From Parafrankia sp. EUN1f (GTDB taxonomy: Bacteria > Actinomycetota > Actinomycetes > Frankiales > Frankiaceae), in the NCBI RefSeq assembly GCF_000177675.1, contig NZ_ADGX01000093.1:1-33029 (forward strand): a stretch of 33,029 nucleotides of DNA. Direction: 5' to 3'. Below are positions 7,313 through 15,757 of this stretch, piece by piece. The position numbers were made by a program, and so were the translations under genes. The notes beneath the pieces are model-generated. The model did no database searches, had not been told where the DNA came from, and was given only the letters and a program-made list of their open reading frames with translations. Positions within the stretch are counted from its first letter, which is position 1. Every line of letters starts with the position of its first letter.

Positions 7313-8292
7313 CGCGTGCTCCGTTGGTTCGCCAGTTCGCTGGCGGTGGCGTGCGGGTTTGGGTCGGTGGGGTCGAGGAGTTCGCGGAGCAGGGTGATGG
7401 TGCGTCGGGCTGACGCGGCTCTGGCCGCTGGTGTGTCGCCGATGCCGAAGACGGCGGCCCAGATGTCGGTGGCGCCGGCGTCGAGGAGGGACTGAAGTTG
7501 ATGGCGTACGGATGTCTCGGTGCCGACGATGGCGGCGTCGGCCGGGTTGTTGGCGCCGCCGATGGCGAGGATGCGCTGGTAGTTCGGCATCCCGCCGTAG
7601 GTGGCCGCGTGGGCGGCGGCTGCCGCGCGGGCTTCGGTGAGGTCATCGTGGAGGGCGACGGGGAGGCCGGCGACGATGCGTGGCGCGGGCCGTCCGGCGT
7701 TGGCCGCGGCGGCGTGGACCCGGGGGGCGACGTGTGTCTCGATCGCGCGGGCGGGTGCCATCCACAGGACGGTGCCGTCCGCGTGTTGACCGGCGACGCG
7801 TAGCAGCCGTGGGGCCATCGCCGCGAGCAGGACCGGGACAGGGTGCGGTAAGGAGGCCATCCTGTCGGCGGAGCGGGTGGACCAGTCCTCGCCCTTGAAG
7901 TTGACGTCGTGTCCGCGGAGCAGGCTGGTGAGGATGGTCAGGTATTCCTCGGTGCTGCGCCCTGGGTGGTCGTAGGACATCCCGTACACGTCGCGGATGA
8001 GGGCTTCGTGGGAGGGCCCGATGCCGAGGGTGAACCCAGGTCGACCCATGGCGGCGGCGACGGACGCGGCGCGGTTGGCCTGCAGGAGCGGGTGGCAGGG
8101 GTAGGTCTGCAGGACGGCGGTGCCGAGTTCGATCCTGGTGGTCTCGCGTCCGGCCAGTGTCATGGCGACAAGAGGGTCGCCGGTGACGACGCTGGCGTAC
8201 CACAGGGAGGTGAAGCCGTCGGCTTCGGCGCGACGCGCCTGTTCGATGATCTTTTGGGGTGTGGACGCGCCCCCGGTGAGGCCGATGCGCAC
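7309..8292 (-). CDS. LLM-class F420-dependent oxidoreductase
   Basis: About 327 residues. The N-terminus VRIGLTGG, the EQARRAEADGFTSLWYAS helix, RIELGTAVLQTYPCHP and GRPGFTLGIGPSHEAL match the LLM fold, in the group usually classed as F420-dependent. GTG 8292 is preferred because GGAGG lies 8 bases upstream; a GTG at 8301 overlaps that site. It is 95 bases downstream of the dioxygenase gene and overlaps the ferredoxin gene by 4 bp. It should reduce or oxidise a pathway intermediate using F420, or possibly act as a flavin monooxygenase; the substrate is unknown. Confidence 0.82.
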   Translation of the reverse strand: MRIGLTGGASTPQKIIEQARRAEADGFTSLWYASVVTGDPLVAMTLAGRETTRIELGTAVLQTYPCHPLLQANRAASVAAAMGRPGFTLGIGPSHEALIRDVYGMSYDHPGRSTEEYLTILTSLLRGHDVNFKGEDWSTRSADRMASLPHPVPVLLAAMAPRLLRVAGQHADGTVLWMAPARAIETHVAPRVHAAAANAGRPAPRIVAGLPVALHDDLTEARAAAAAHAATYGGMPNYQRILAIGGANNPADAAIVGTETSVRHQLQSLLDAGATDIWAAVFGIGDTPAARAASARRTITLLRELLDPTDPNPHATASELANQRSTR

Positions 8293-8387
8293 GGTAAGCA
8301 CCTCCGTCTGTGCCGTGTGAGGCTGTCTTCGGGTTGGTGGCAGCTGCGGGCTATGGGATGGACGGCCCGGGAGCCGTGTCGCGCGGG

Positions 8388-9221
8388 TCAGGCGATGGCT
8401 TCGATGCCGGCCAGGGTGGTGCGGTGCATGAGTCGTGGTGCGGTCGGCTGGTAGGGCAGGGCTCGGTGGAGCATGCCGGTGTTGTCCCAGATGACCAGGT
8501 CGCCTCGACGCCAGTCATGACGCAGCACGAAGCTTTCCTGGGTCGACCAGGCGAGGAGCTTGTCGAGCAGGGCGCGGCTTTCGCGCGCGGGGAGCCCGAC
8601 GACGTGGTCGGTTGTGGCTCCGATGAGCAGTGACTTGCGTCCGCTGCGGCGTGTCCAGATCAGGGGGTGCTCGCGGGACGGTACCCGGTTCCAGGCGGCG
8701 CGTTCCTTGTCGGAGGGATGGGGGTGGACCAGGATCTGGGAGGCGGCGAAGCTGTGCACGACGCGCAGCGTCGCCAGGTACTCCTTCTCGTCGTCGGGTA
8801 GTGCGTCGTAGGCGGTGTAGGTGTTGGCGAACTCGGTCTCACCGCCCTCGTCGGCGACCTGCCGGGCGGTGAGGAGGCTGGCCTTCTGCGGCACGTCGTC
8901 GTTGACCCCGTCGATGTGCCAGAAGAACGTGCTGCGCCGGTAGTTCGCCAGGTCGCTCTTGGCCGGGTCGAGGCTGACCGGGGAGATTTCGGGGTGGGAT
9001 GCCAGCCCACCCATGGGGGCGACGACGACGTCGCCGAGCAGGCGACTGAAGGCGACGAGGTCGTCGTCGCCGATGTTCGCGTCGCGGTAGATGAGGACGC
9101 CGTAGGTGTCCAGCGCGGCGAGGCTGTCCGCGGCGACCTGCCGGTCGACGAGCTGGTGGCCGGACAGTCCGACGACCTCGGCGCCCACCGCGGGTGAGAC
9201 CGGGGTGACGGTGATGCTCAT
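8388..9221 (-). CDS. TauD/TfdA-family Fe(II)/2-oxoglutarate dioxygenase
   Basis: A 277-residue non-haem iron dioxygenase. The metal motif H-x-D is His102-Asp104 (FFWHIDG) and the distal His is in GMLHRALPY. An Arg in MHRTTLAG is the expected 2-oxoglutarate carboxylate ligand. Family members hydroxylate taurine, chlorophenoxyacetates or carnitine precursors, often releasing a leaving group. The ATG at 9221 has a strong GGAGGA site and overlaps the stop of the upstream gene by 4 bp (9218-9221). In this operon it gives a second oxygenation step besides the P450. Confidence 0.88.
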   Translation of the reverse strand: MSITVTPVSPAVGAEVVGLSGHQLVDRQVAADSLAALDTYGVLIYRDANIGDDDLVAFSRLLGDVVVAPMGGLASHPEISPVSLDPAKSDLANYRRSTFFWHIDGVNDDVPQKASLLTARQVADEGGETEFANTYTAYDALPDDEKEYLATLRVVHSFAASQILVHPHPSDKERAAWNRVPSREHPLIWTRRSGRKSLLIGATTDHVVGLPARESRALLDKLLAWSTQESFVLRHDWRRGDLVIWDNTGMLHRALPYQPTAPRLMHRTTLAGIEAIA

Positions 9222-9820
9222 GGATTCCTCCCGGCGGTGGGGGCGGCGTGCAGGTGGTGGAGCTCGTCGTCGAGGTCGAGCTCGAGAGAGCGCATCATCC
9301 AGGCGATCGTTTCGTAGGCACCGACAGTGAAAATCACGTCGAGGAGTTGCTGGCTGTCGAGTCCTTCGGCGAGTACCGCCCAGGTCGGGACGCTGATCGC
9401 GCCGTCGGCGATCAGCTCGTCGGCCGCGCGCAACAGCGCCGCCTCCAGCGGTGTCCAGAAGGGCGCGTCCGGTCCCCACGCGATCCGGCCGATCTCCTCG
9501 TCGGTCAGCCCGGCGTCACGGCCCATGTAGACGTGCTGGGCCCATTCGTAAGGGCACTGGCGCAGTGTCGATACCCGCAGGACCAGCAGCTCTCGCTGTC
9601 GTTCGGACAGCGTGGTCGCCATGATGACGTGACCGTTGAAGGTGAAGAACGCCTGGGCGAGCGCCGGATGATGCGCGAGCGCCCCGAGCGTGTTCATCGA
9701 CTTTGGTCGGTTCTCCAGGACCGGACGGGCGTGCCGTGGCTCGGGTGGGTCCATCGCCGCCAGCGCCTGGCGCATACGCGCCGGCCACTGTCTGATCGCG
9801 AGCGGTTCGATGCGTGCCAC
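9218..9820 (-). CDS. Carboxymuconolactone-decarboxylase (AhpD-like) family protein
   Basis: A 200-residue helical protein. The core shows LSERQRELLVLRVS, then RQCPYEWAQHVYMGRDAGLTDEEI with the single Cys, Glu and His of many CMD-family proteins in place of a CxxC pair, then a TIAWMMRSLELDLDDEL tail. Without CxxC, peroxidase chemistry of the AhpD kind is unlikely; decarboxylase, lactone or isomerase activity is open. The GTG start at 9820 lies one base after the SDR stop, with AAGGA inside the SDR gene end. It overlaps the dioxygenase gene start by 4 bp. Confidence 0.8.
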   Translation of the reverse strand: MARIEPLAIRQWPARMRQALAAMDPPEPRHARPVLENRPKSMNTLGALAHHPALAQAFFTFNGHVIMATTLSERQRELLVLRVSTLRQCPYEWAQHVYMGRDAGLTDEEIGRIAWGPDAPFWTPLEAALLRAADELIADGAISVPTWAVLAEGLDSQQLLDVIFTVGAYETIAWMMRSLELDLDDELHHLHAAPTAGRNP

Positions 9821-9821
9821 G

Positions 9822-10613
9822 TCAGGTTGTCCTTCCGCCGTTGACTGCGATGACCTGCCCGGTGATGTAGCCGGCTTCCTCGCGCACCAGGTAGGCACAC
9901 GCCGCGGCGATGTCCTCGGGCAAGCCGACCCGCCGGACGGGTGTCGTCGACTCGTGCTGACCGACGCCCTTGCCGAGAAAGCCACGGGTTTCCGACCTGC
10001 GCAGCATGGGAGTGTCGACAAAGCCAGGCGGGATGGTGTTGACCGTGATCCCCTCGGGTCCAAGCTCGAGAGCCAGGGCCTTGGTGAACCCGACAACGCC
10101 CGCCTTGGCCGCCGAGTAGTGAGTCATCAGCGGGTTTCCGGTCTGGGCGCTGGACGAGGAGATGGTGACGATCCGGCCCCACTTCTGCTCGACCATGTCG
10201 GGCACGACGGCCTGGCAGCAGTGGAAGGTGCCGGTGAGGTTGACCGCCAGGATGCGGTCCCACGTGCTGGGCGCGATGGTCAGAAACCGGTCGAACCCAT
10301 CGAGTCCGGCGCTGGTGACCAGAATCGTCGGCCGGCCCAGCCGCTCGCGGACCTGTGCCACCGCGTCGTCGATTGAGGCGCGCTCAGCGACGTCGGCCGT
10401 CAGCCCGAGGGCGTGTCCGCCTGCCGCGGTTATCCCGTCCGCCGCGGCCTTGGCCGCGGCGGCGTCACGGTCGAGGACAGCGACCGCGGCGCCCTCGGCC
10501 GCCAGCCTTCGGGCGATGGCCAGCCCGATTCCGGAACCACCACCGGTCACGATCGCGGTACGCGACTGCGACCAGGCGGGCGACGGTGCGGTCGGTGGCA
10601 GCTGCCTGTTCAC
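9822..10613 (-). CDS. SDR-family oxidoreductase (second of a tandem pair)
   Basis: 263 residues. The TGGGSGIG cofactor loop, VLDRD acidic residue after strand 2 (NAD preference), SISS-type Ser strand and YSAAK catalytic motif are all visible. Its GTG start overlaps the stop of the previous SDR gene (GTGA, 10610-10613). It shares long near-identical blocks with that neighbour, such as WGRIVTISSSSAQ and ALALEL-PxGITVNTIPP, so the pair arose by duplication. It probably oxidises an alcohol made by the P450 or the dioxygenase. Confidence 0.88.
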   Translation of the reverse strand: MNRQLPPTAPSPAWSQSRTAIVTGGGSGIGLAIARRLAAEGAAVAVLDRDAAAAKAAADGITAAGGHALGLTADVAERASIDDAVAQVRERLGRPTILVTSAGLDGFDRFLTIAPSTWDRILAVNLTGTFHCCQAVVPDMVEQKWGRIVTISSSSAQTGNPLMTHYSAAKAGVVGFTKALALELGPEGITVNTIPPGFVDTPMLRRSETRGFLGKGVGQHESTTPVRRVGLPEDIAAACAYLVREEAGYITGQVIAVNGGRTT

Positions 10614-11368
10614 AGGTACCAGCCGCCATTCACGCCGATCTGCTGGCCGGTGATGAAGCCCGCGTCCTCCGAACAGAGGAACTCGCACGCCGCCGCGATA
10701 TCGGCCGGGACACCGGCACGACGCACCGGCGTCACCGCGGCGACCGCGTCGACGCCGGGGAAGTGCCCAGCTGCCTGGCCGGCGTGGGCCATTGGGGTGT
10801 CGATGACCGACGGCGGGATCGTGTTCACGGTGATCCCGTGCGGGGCCAACTCGAGCGCCAGCGCCTTGGTCAGCGCGATGACCCCGCCCTTGGACGCCAC
10901 GTAGTGCGCGCGGTTCGCGGCGCCGTGCTGCGCACTCGACGACGAGATCGTCACGATCCGCCCCCACCCGGCCGCAAGCATGTCGGGCACCACCGACTGC
11001 AGGCAGTGAAAGGTGCCCGACAGGTTGATCGCCAGGACGCGTTCCCACGTCTCCCACACGATCTCCGTGAACGAGCCGTCCGCGTCGACCCCCGCGCTGG
11101 TGACGGCTATCGCGATCGGCCCGAACGTCCGGCGGACCGTATCCATCGCCGCGTCGACCGCGGCTCGGTCCCGGACATCGACCTCCAGGCCCACCGCCTG
11201 GGCGCCTTTCGCATTCAGGTCCTCGGCGACCTTCCGGGCGACGTCACCCTGAACGTCCAGCAGGGCCACCCGGTCTCCACGAGCGGCAAGACGCTCGCTG
11301 ATCCCCAGTCCAATCCCCGATGCGCCGCCGGTCACCACGGCCACACGATTCGCCACGATCTGTTGCAT
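10610..11368 (-). CDS. SDR-family oxidoreductase (first of a tandem pair)
   Basis: 252 residues from ATG 11368. It has TGGASGIG, an LLDVQ strand end, SSSSA and YVASK motifs, and a C-terminal INGxxITGQQIGVNGGW-like closing loop. ATG 11368 gives the standard SDR length, but the ribosome site is poor and GTG or ATG codons upstream to 11413 are possible. It follows the P450 stop by 58 bases. Paralogous to the next gene; the two may act on different stereoisomers or on successive steps. Confidence 0.88.
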   Translation of the reverse strand: MQQIVANRVAVVTGGASGIGLGISERLAARGDRVALLDVQGDVARKVAEDLNAKGAQAVGLEVDVRDRAAVDAAMDTVRRTFGPIAIAVTSAGVDADGSFTEIVWETWERVLAINLSGTFHCLQSVVPDMLAAGWGRIVTISSSSAQHGAANRAHYVASKGGVIALTKALALELAPHGITVNTIPPSVIDTPMAHAGQAAGHFPGVDAVAAVTPVRRAGVPADIAAACEFLCSEDAGFITGQQIGVNGGWYL

Positions 11369-11426
11369 ACCTTTCCCGAGAATTCTCACGACAGGCCCAC
11401 GCCTGGCGGGCACGCACGCCTCGGCG

Positions 11427-12701
11427 TCAGCCGATCGGTGTGAAGGCCAGATGGAGCTTGGTCAGGCCCCGCAGGATGAACGTCGGCTCGTACTCGTACT
11501 GACGGGCACCGGCCGGCCCGTGAGCGGACTCCGAAATCCGGATGTCGGTCATCCGATCGAGAAAACGTTCGATACTGACCCTCGCCTCGGCTCGGGCGAG
11601 CGGACCACCCGGGCAGGAGTGCGCGCCACGTCCGAACGCGATGTGCTCACGCACGTTGCTCCGGTCGAGGCGGAACCGATCAGGTTCGTCGAACTTGCGG
11701 GGATCACGGTTGGCGGCCCCCGGGTGCATCATCACCGTCGTTCCCGCCGGGATCTCCACACCCCCGACCCTCGTCGTCACCCGGGCCAGGCGAAAGTCGC
11801 TCTTCGTCGGGCTCTCCAGCCGAAGCGTCTCCTCCACGAAGTCCGCGATCCGGCGCCGGTCGCCCCGCAACAGCTCCTGGTACTCCGGATTCTCGGCGAG
11901 AATCCGCATCGCGGACGCGATCAGCCGTGCCGTCGTGTCCCCACCCGCCGCGAACAGAAACGTCGAGAGTCGCACGACCACGTCGAGCTCTGGCGTGGAC
12001 CCGTCCGGGTAGGTCGCGAGGGCCAGTTCGGACAGCACGTCCGAGCGGGGCTCCCGGCGGCGTTCCTGGATGTACTCGGTGAAGCGCTGGTGCAGGAACT
12101 CCAATGGGTTGTGCGATGTGGCCTGGGCAGGCTCGCCGACATCCGGCGCCGGCTTCTCCGCGCCCAGCTGCCTGCGGAAGTCGTCGCGGTCCTGCTCAGG
12201 AACACCCAGAAGATCCGCGATGACCATCAGCGAGAACGCGTTGGCGTAGTGCGCGCCGACCTCGAACTCGCCGTCGTCGATGAACTCGTCGATCTGCCGG
12301 TCCGCCAGCCGCCACATCGCCTCCTCGTTGTCCCGGAGGCGGTTGGGAGTCAGCAGCCTGCGCAGCAACGCCCGCTGCATGGTGTGAGAATCCCCGTCAA
12401 GATTCACCACGAAATTGCTCATCGGCAGCTGGTCGCGGTACTGCTCGATGAGCGCACCGATGTCATCGCCTTCGGGTGCCACCGGAAGCCCTGGGAACGG
12501 TCCGCTCACCGCATTGCACGAGGAGAACGCCTCGCCGTCGCGGTACACCTCGACGGCCTCCGCATAGCCGGTCACAGAGACCACGCCGGGCTGCGCCACC
12601 GGATGCACCGGGCACCGGCCACGCAGCTCATCGAAATATGGATAGGGATCGTTCACGAGTGTCGGCTCGGTGAAGAAGTTCACCGACTCCACGTCCACCA
12701 T
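11427..12701 (-). CDS. Cytochrome P450, first gene of the catabolic operon
   Basis: 424 residues. The I-helix oxygen-binding motif is FAAGGDTTARL, the K-helix ExxR is EETLRL, and the haem loop is FGRGAHSCPGG with ligand Cys363. It is a soluble bacterial class I P450 that needs a ferredoxin, which the last gene of the same operon provides. ATG 12701 is chosen for its GGAG site 9 bases upstream; another in-frame Met exists at 12746, where a dyad begins. It likely performs the first hydroxylation of the pathway substrate. Subfamily not assigned. Confidence 0.92.
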   Translation of the reverse strand: MVDVESVNFFTEPTLVNDPYPYFDELRGRCPVHPVAQPGVVSVTGYAEAVEVYRDGEAFSSCNAVSGPFPGLPVAPEGDDIGALIEQYRDQLPMSNFVVNLDGDSHTMQRALLRRLLTPNRLRDNEEAMWRLADRQIDEFIDDGEFEVGAHYANAFSLMVIADLLGVPEQDRDDFRRQLGAEKPAPDVGEPAQATSHNPLEFLHQRFTEYIQERRREPRSDVLSELALATYPDGSTPELDVVVRLSTFLFAAGGDTTARLIASAMRILAENPEYQELLRGDRRRIADFVEETLRLESPTKSDFRLARVTTRVGGVEIPAGTTVMMHPGAANRDPRKFDEPDRFRLDRSNVREHIAFGRGAHSCPGGPLARAEARVSIERFLDRMTDIRISESAHGPAGARQYEYEPTFILRGLTKLHLAFTPIG

Positions 12702-12745
12702 CGCGTGACTCCGCTCACCCTCGACGTTGTGACAGGCCGTCACCA

Positions 12746-12788
12746 ACCAGCTAGATCATGCTGGTCAGACGTCCAATTATGTTGGACG
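12746..12788. promoter_or_regulatory. Two dyads between the P450 operon and the divergent TetR gene
   Basis: Dyad one has ACCAGC/GCTGGT arms (12746-12751, 12760-12765) with an 8-base spacer. Dyad two has CGTCCAA/TTGGACG arms (12770-12776, 12782-12788) with a 5-base spacer, and its symmetry extends imperfectly to TGCT/AGCA flanks (14 of 18 positions). On the minus strand a TTGGAC box lies 17 bases before TAGCTG, a possible promoter for the P450 operon overlapping both dyads. The natural candidate ligand is the adjacent TetR protein. The remainder of 12789-13018 shows no gene. Confidence 0.5.
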
Positions 12789-13018
12789 CTTGTCTAGCAT
12801 CCGGCCTCGCGGAGGGTCAACCCGATCGACACCGCGCTCGGCCAGTCCGTGAGGCCCGCGGATCCATCACAAGGCCTGCGGCCTCGGCGGATCCTCGGTA
12901 GTCCCTGCGGCAATCGATCAACGCCCTCACCCCGCCAGGGGCCTCCGCCAGTCGCCGATGTCCTCACCAGCCGGGCGCGGCGGTCCTCACGACGTCCGCG
13001 TGGCCGCTCGGCCGCCAA

Positions 13019-13024
13019 TACGCT
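13019..13024 (+). promoter_or_regulatory. -10 box for a leaderless TetR transcript
   Basis: TACGCT fits the actinobacterial TANNNT -10 box and ends 6 bases before ATG 13031, the spacing seen for leaderless genes. No clear -35 or ribosome site is present. Confidence 0.4.
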
Positions 13025-13030
13025 GTGCCG

Positions 13031-13732
13031 ATGACGACCTCTTCGGCTCGACCGACTGCGGAGGTGTCGGACACGGACATGCCCAAGCCCGACGTCCCGA
13101 AGTCCTCACCCACCGGCGCCAGGCCCGGCGGCCCCCTCTCCCCCCGACGCAGGGGTGCGACGGACTCGAAGACGCGCGCCGCCCTCATCGACGCGACCGC
13201 TCAACTGATGCTCGACGAGGGACACGCCGCCGTAACCGCACGGCGGGTCGCCGCGAAGGTCGGCGTCAACCCCGGCCTCGTCCACTACTACTTCCAGAAC
13301 ATGGACGACCTCTTCCTGGCCGTATTCCGGCAAGGAGCCGAGGCCAACCTGCGGCGCCAGAAGCGGGCCCTCTCCTCACCCCATCCGCTGAGATCGCTGT
13401 GGAAGATAAACTCGGATCCTCGCGGCGTGAAGCTCCTGATGCAGTTCATCGTTCTCGCTCAAGATCGGAAAACGATCAGGCTTGAAATCGCCGCCTATGC
13501 GGAAAAATTCCGGGAGGTAGAAAAGCAGGCTATTTCCCGGGTCCAGAAAGAAAGAGGTTCAGATCTTGGGTCGGTCTCGCCCGCCGCGGTCAGCGTGCTC
13601 ATCGATGGCCTCGCCCGCATCATCGCCATGGAGCGAGTGCTGGGAGTGGCGACAGGCCATGCCGAGTTGATCGAGATTGTCGACGGCTACCTCCGTCGCT
13701 TCGACCCTCTGGAGACGAAAGAAGATCCGTGA
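13031..13732 (+). CDS. TetR-family transcriptional regulator
   Basis: About 233 residues. After a disordered N-terminal stretch of about 45 residues comes a TetR helix-turn-helix: ALIDATAQLMLDEGHAAVTARRVAAKVGVNPGLVHYYF. The helical C-terminal half forms the ligand and dimer domain. It is divergent from the P450 operon across a region with two dyads, so it most likely represses that operon and itself until a pathway metabolite binds. The start is uncertain: ATG 13031 would be leaderless, and ATG 13079 would remove the disordered leader. The segment about 13430-13570 is lower in GC than its neighbours. Confidence 0.88.
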   Translation: MTTSSARPTAEVSDTDMPKPDVPKSSPTGARPGGPLSPRRRGATDSKTRAALIDATAQLMLDEGHAAVTARRVAAKVGVNPGLVHYYFQNMDDLFLAVFRQGAEANLRRQKRALSSPHPLRSLWKINSDPRGVKLLMQFIVLAQDRKTIRLEIAAYAEKFREVEKQAISRVQKERGSDLGSVSPAAVSVLIDGLARIIAMERVLGVATGHAELIEIVDGYLRRFDPLETKEDP

Positions 13733-13812
13733 CCCGCCATGAACGTCGAGGGCGGACCTTGGGGAATCGCGGTCACGCGAGAATGTCGAAGACTCCTCGC
13801 CGAGCAACTGGG

Positions 13813-14684
13813 TCAACGCGGGGTCGACGAGCAGCACCGGTCAGGGGCCTGATGCCCCCTCCCGGCGCCGCGCTGTCCCTCGAGTGCCGCTGGTACTGGC
13901 CGGGCGGGTGCGAGGATGCCATGGGTGTCAGCCCGCAGTTGGGCGACCAGACTGCGGGCGGTGCCAGCGCCGACGTGTAGCCGTTTGCATAGTGTCTCCG
14001 CGGAAATGGGCCGTTGGTGGTGCTGCCAGTGGAGCACGTCCTCGGCGCGTGCCCGGTGGAGCAGGTCCCGCCGGCGCGCCTGCGGTCCAGCCGCGGACCG
14101 CGACGGACCGGTCAGTGGACCCTCGGCGCGCGTCGACCTCTCGGTGGGCGCGGCTGCCAGCCGTTGGTGCTCCACCGCCTGTCCGATGGGCGCATCCGCC
14201 AGAGGTGCGTTGGTCTGCGCTTTTTCTCTTGTCGTGGTTCGATCGCTTGCAGGAGTCCGGGAGCGACTTCTGCCCAGCCGATAAGTAGAAGTGGTCCGAC
14301 GGCGTCGAACGCGGCCTTGCCATAGCGGCCGGCGATCAACGGTTCCGCGATGTTCAACGCCAGGGCGACCATGCTCGCGAAGAGGAGCAGTCGCCGCGCC
14401 GCGCGCAGCACCTCCACCGGCCGGCCGCTTACAGCCAGTTGCTGGCTGCCCAACAGGAGGGCGACGATCGACAGGCCCACCGCGGGCGCGGCCGGCGGTG
14501 CCACCCATACCGGAACGCCGAGACGCAGCCTGAGCGCAAGGCCATTGCCGAAGCCGAAGCAAAACGTCAACGCGACCATGACACCGACGATCACAGTCAC
14601 CAGACGGGTAGGAGAGTCCGGAACTGCCAGGTCTGCGGAACGCGCGTTCGATTCGGTAGATGATGTGACGGTCGGTGCAGTCAC
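13813..14684 (-). pseudogene. DUF2637-like membrane protein with C-terminal HTH, frameshifted (copy A)
   Basis: GTG 14684 opens a frame with about four hydrophobic helices: VTVIVGVMVALTFCFGFG, WVAPPAAPAVGLSIVALLL, LLLFASMVALALNIAEPLI and AVGPLLLIGWAEVAPGLL. This resembles DUF2637/Spd-type proteins of actinobacterial integrative elements. At a run of five A near 14230 the coherent sequence moves to another frame: REKAQTNAPLADAP, then a helical DNA-binding-like region DLLHRARAEDVLHW...ISAETLCKRLHVGAGTARSLV, ending at 13813. The span of 872 bases needs one extra base to be in frame, so a single deletion explains it. Programmed slippage at the A run is a weak alternative. A second broken copy lies at 15107-15553. 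Confidence 0.6.
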
Positions 14685-14825
14685 TGGGCATCGTCCCTGG
14701 CCAGGGCCCGGGTACCTACCGGTCGGACAGTGATTTCAGGGCCAGCAACCAAGATCAATCGGTTCGGATGCTGGTACACAGGGTCCACCACGCAGCGTTA
14801 CGTATCGTCTGACCTGCATAAATAG

Positions 14826-15104
14826 GTGCCCGGCACGATCAAGCCGCCGTCGAAGTCAACCATGACCCAGCTCCCCCCAACGTGGGCCAGCGCCGCCCCG
14901 ACTCGGCCCAAGATGTCTGTGCCTGAAGAAGAGGTGGTGGACGAGGTCTACAGAAAGGTCGTCCAGGAGTCGCGCGGCGTCGCGTTCGACAAAGACAAGG
15001 TTGTCAGGTTCCTGGGTAAAAGCTTCTTGAGAAACCACGCGGATCCTCAGCTGAAGGATAAAATGCTCAAAAAAGGGGCGCTGAGGCTTCTTCGCCGGCG
15101 GTAA
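14826..15104 (+). CDS. Small protein of unknown function between two DUF2637-like copies
   Basis: I do not recognise this protein. The frame is 92 codons from GTG 14826; ATG 14862 and ATG 14913 are alternative starts, and the last gives a 63-residue product. The C-terminal part (VPEEEVVDEVYRKVVQESRG to KDKMLKKGALRLLRRR) is charged, helical-looking and strongly basic at the end, with lower GC than its surroundings, which supports real coding. CATAAATA at 14818-14825 could be part of a promoter. It replaces the missing C-terminal end of DUF2637-like copy B, so it may have arrived with the rearrangement. Confidence 0.5.
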   Translation: MPGTIKPPSKSTMTQLPPTWASAAPTRPKMSVPEEEVVDEVYRKVVQESRGVAFDKDKVVRFLGKSFLRNHADPQLKDKMLKKGALRLLRRR

Positions 15105-15106
15105 AT

Positions 15107-15553
15107 CATCGTCGCGACCACGACCAGTGGAGGACGTCTTCGGCGCGGGCGCGGTGGAGTAGGTCCTGCTGGCGTGCGTCCCGCTTGGTCTGATGTGATG
15201 TGGCGTCTGCTGGTTTCCGTCGGCTCTGGGCGATCGGCGGTGGCGTTACCGATGTCCGTGGTTGGCCGGCTTCCTTGACTTTGGCTGCGGGGTAGGGGCT
15301 TCGGGGTGGGGTGGTGGTCTGGATGGCGTGGAGGAGGCCGGGGCAGACTTCCGCCCATCCGATAAGGAGGAGGGGCCGACGGCGTCGAAGGCGGCTTTGC
15401 CGTAGTGGCCGGCGATAAGGGGTTCGGTGATGTTCAGAGCGAGTGTGACGGTGCTTGCGAGGATCAGTAGGCGTCGTACGGCGCGGATGACGTCGGCGGG
15501 TCCACCGTGCAGGGTGAGGTGGCGCGGGCCGAGGGGGAGTCCGACGACGTCCT
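15107..15553 (-). pseudogene. DUF2637-like membrane protein remnant (copy B)
   Basis: The minus strand encodes LILASTVTLALNITEPLIAGHYGKAAFDAVGP and, after a one-base shift near 15370, LLLIGWAEVCPGLLHAI and QDLLHRARAEDVLHW. These are clear counterparts of copy A (13813-14684). The N-terminal helices are missing, and the C-terminal HTH breaks off right after DVLHW, ending at a TGA at 15107-15109. The frameshift lies at a different place from that in copy A, so the two decayed independently. Confidence 0.7.
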
Positions 15554-15556
15554 CAA

Positions 15557-15670
15557 TCAGGCGATCTTGGTCTGGTCGAGCGCGTCGGCGACGCGCAGCC
15601 CGACCAGGGCGTGAACTTCGGCCGCCTGGATCAGTTCACCGCGAGGCAGTCGCGCAGCCGGATGAGCTCA
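15557..15670 (-). pseudogene. Short C-terminal gene remnant
   Basis: About 37 codons end at a TGA at 15557-15559, reading ELIQAAEVHALVGLRVADALDQTKIA near the end. It looks like the amphipathic C-terminus of a real protein but has no start and cannot be assigned. It abuts DUF2637-like copy B. Confidence 0.25.
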
Positions 15671-15757
15671 GGACCGGGCGGGATCGAGGAACACCCCCAA
15701 AAAGATAGTCGCGGTGTGCTCTGGGACACTCCGAAAATGGTGACGGGGAGCGATGCT

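Noticed and set aside
14220-14240. Programmed -1 frameshift at the A5 run in the DUF2637-like gene
   Set aside because: The heptamer is not a canonical slippery site, and the second copy and neighbouring genes are clearly decayed, so a mutation is simpler.
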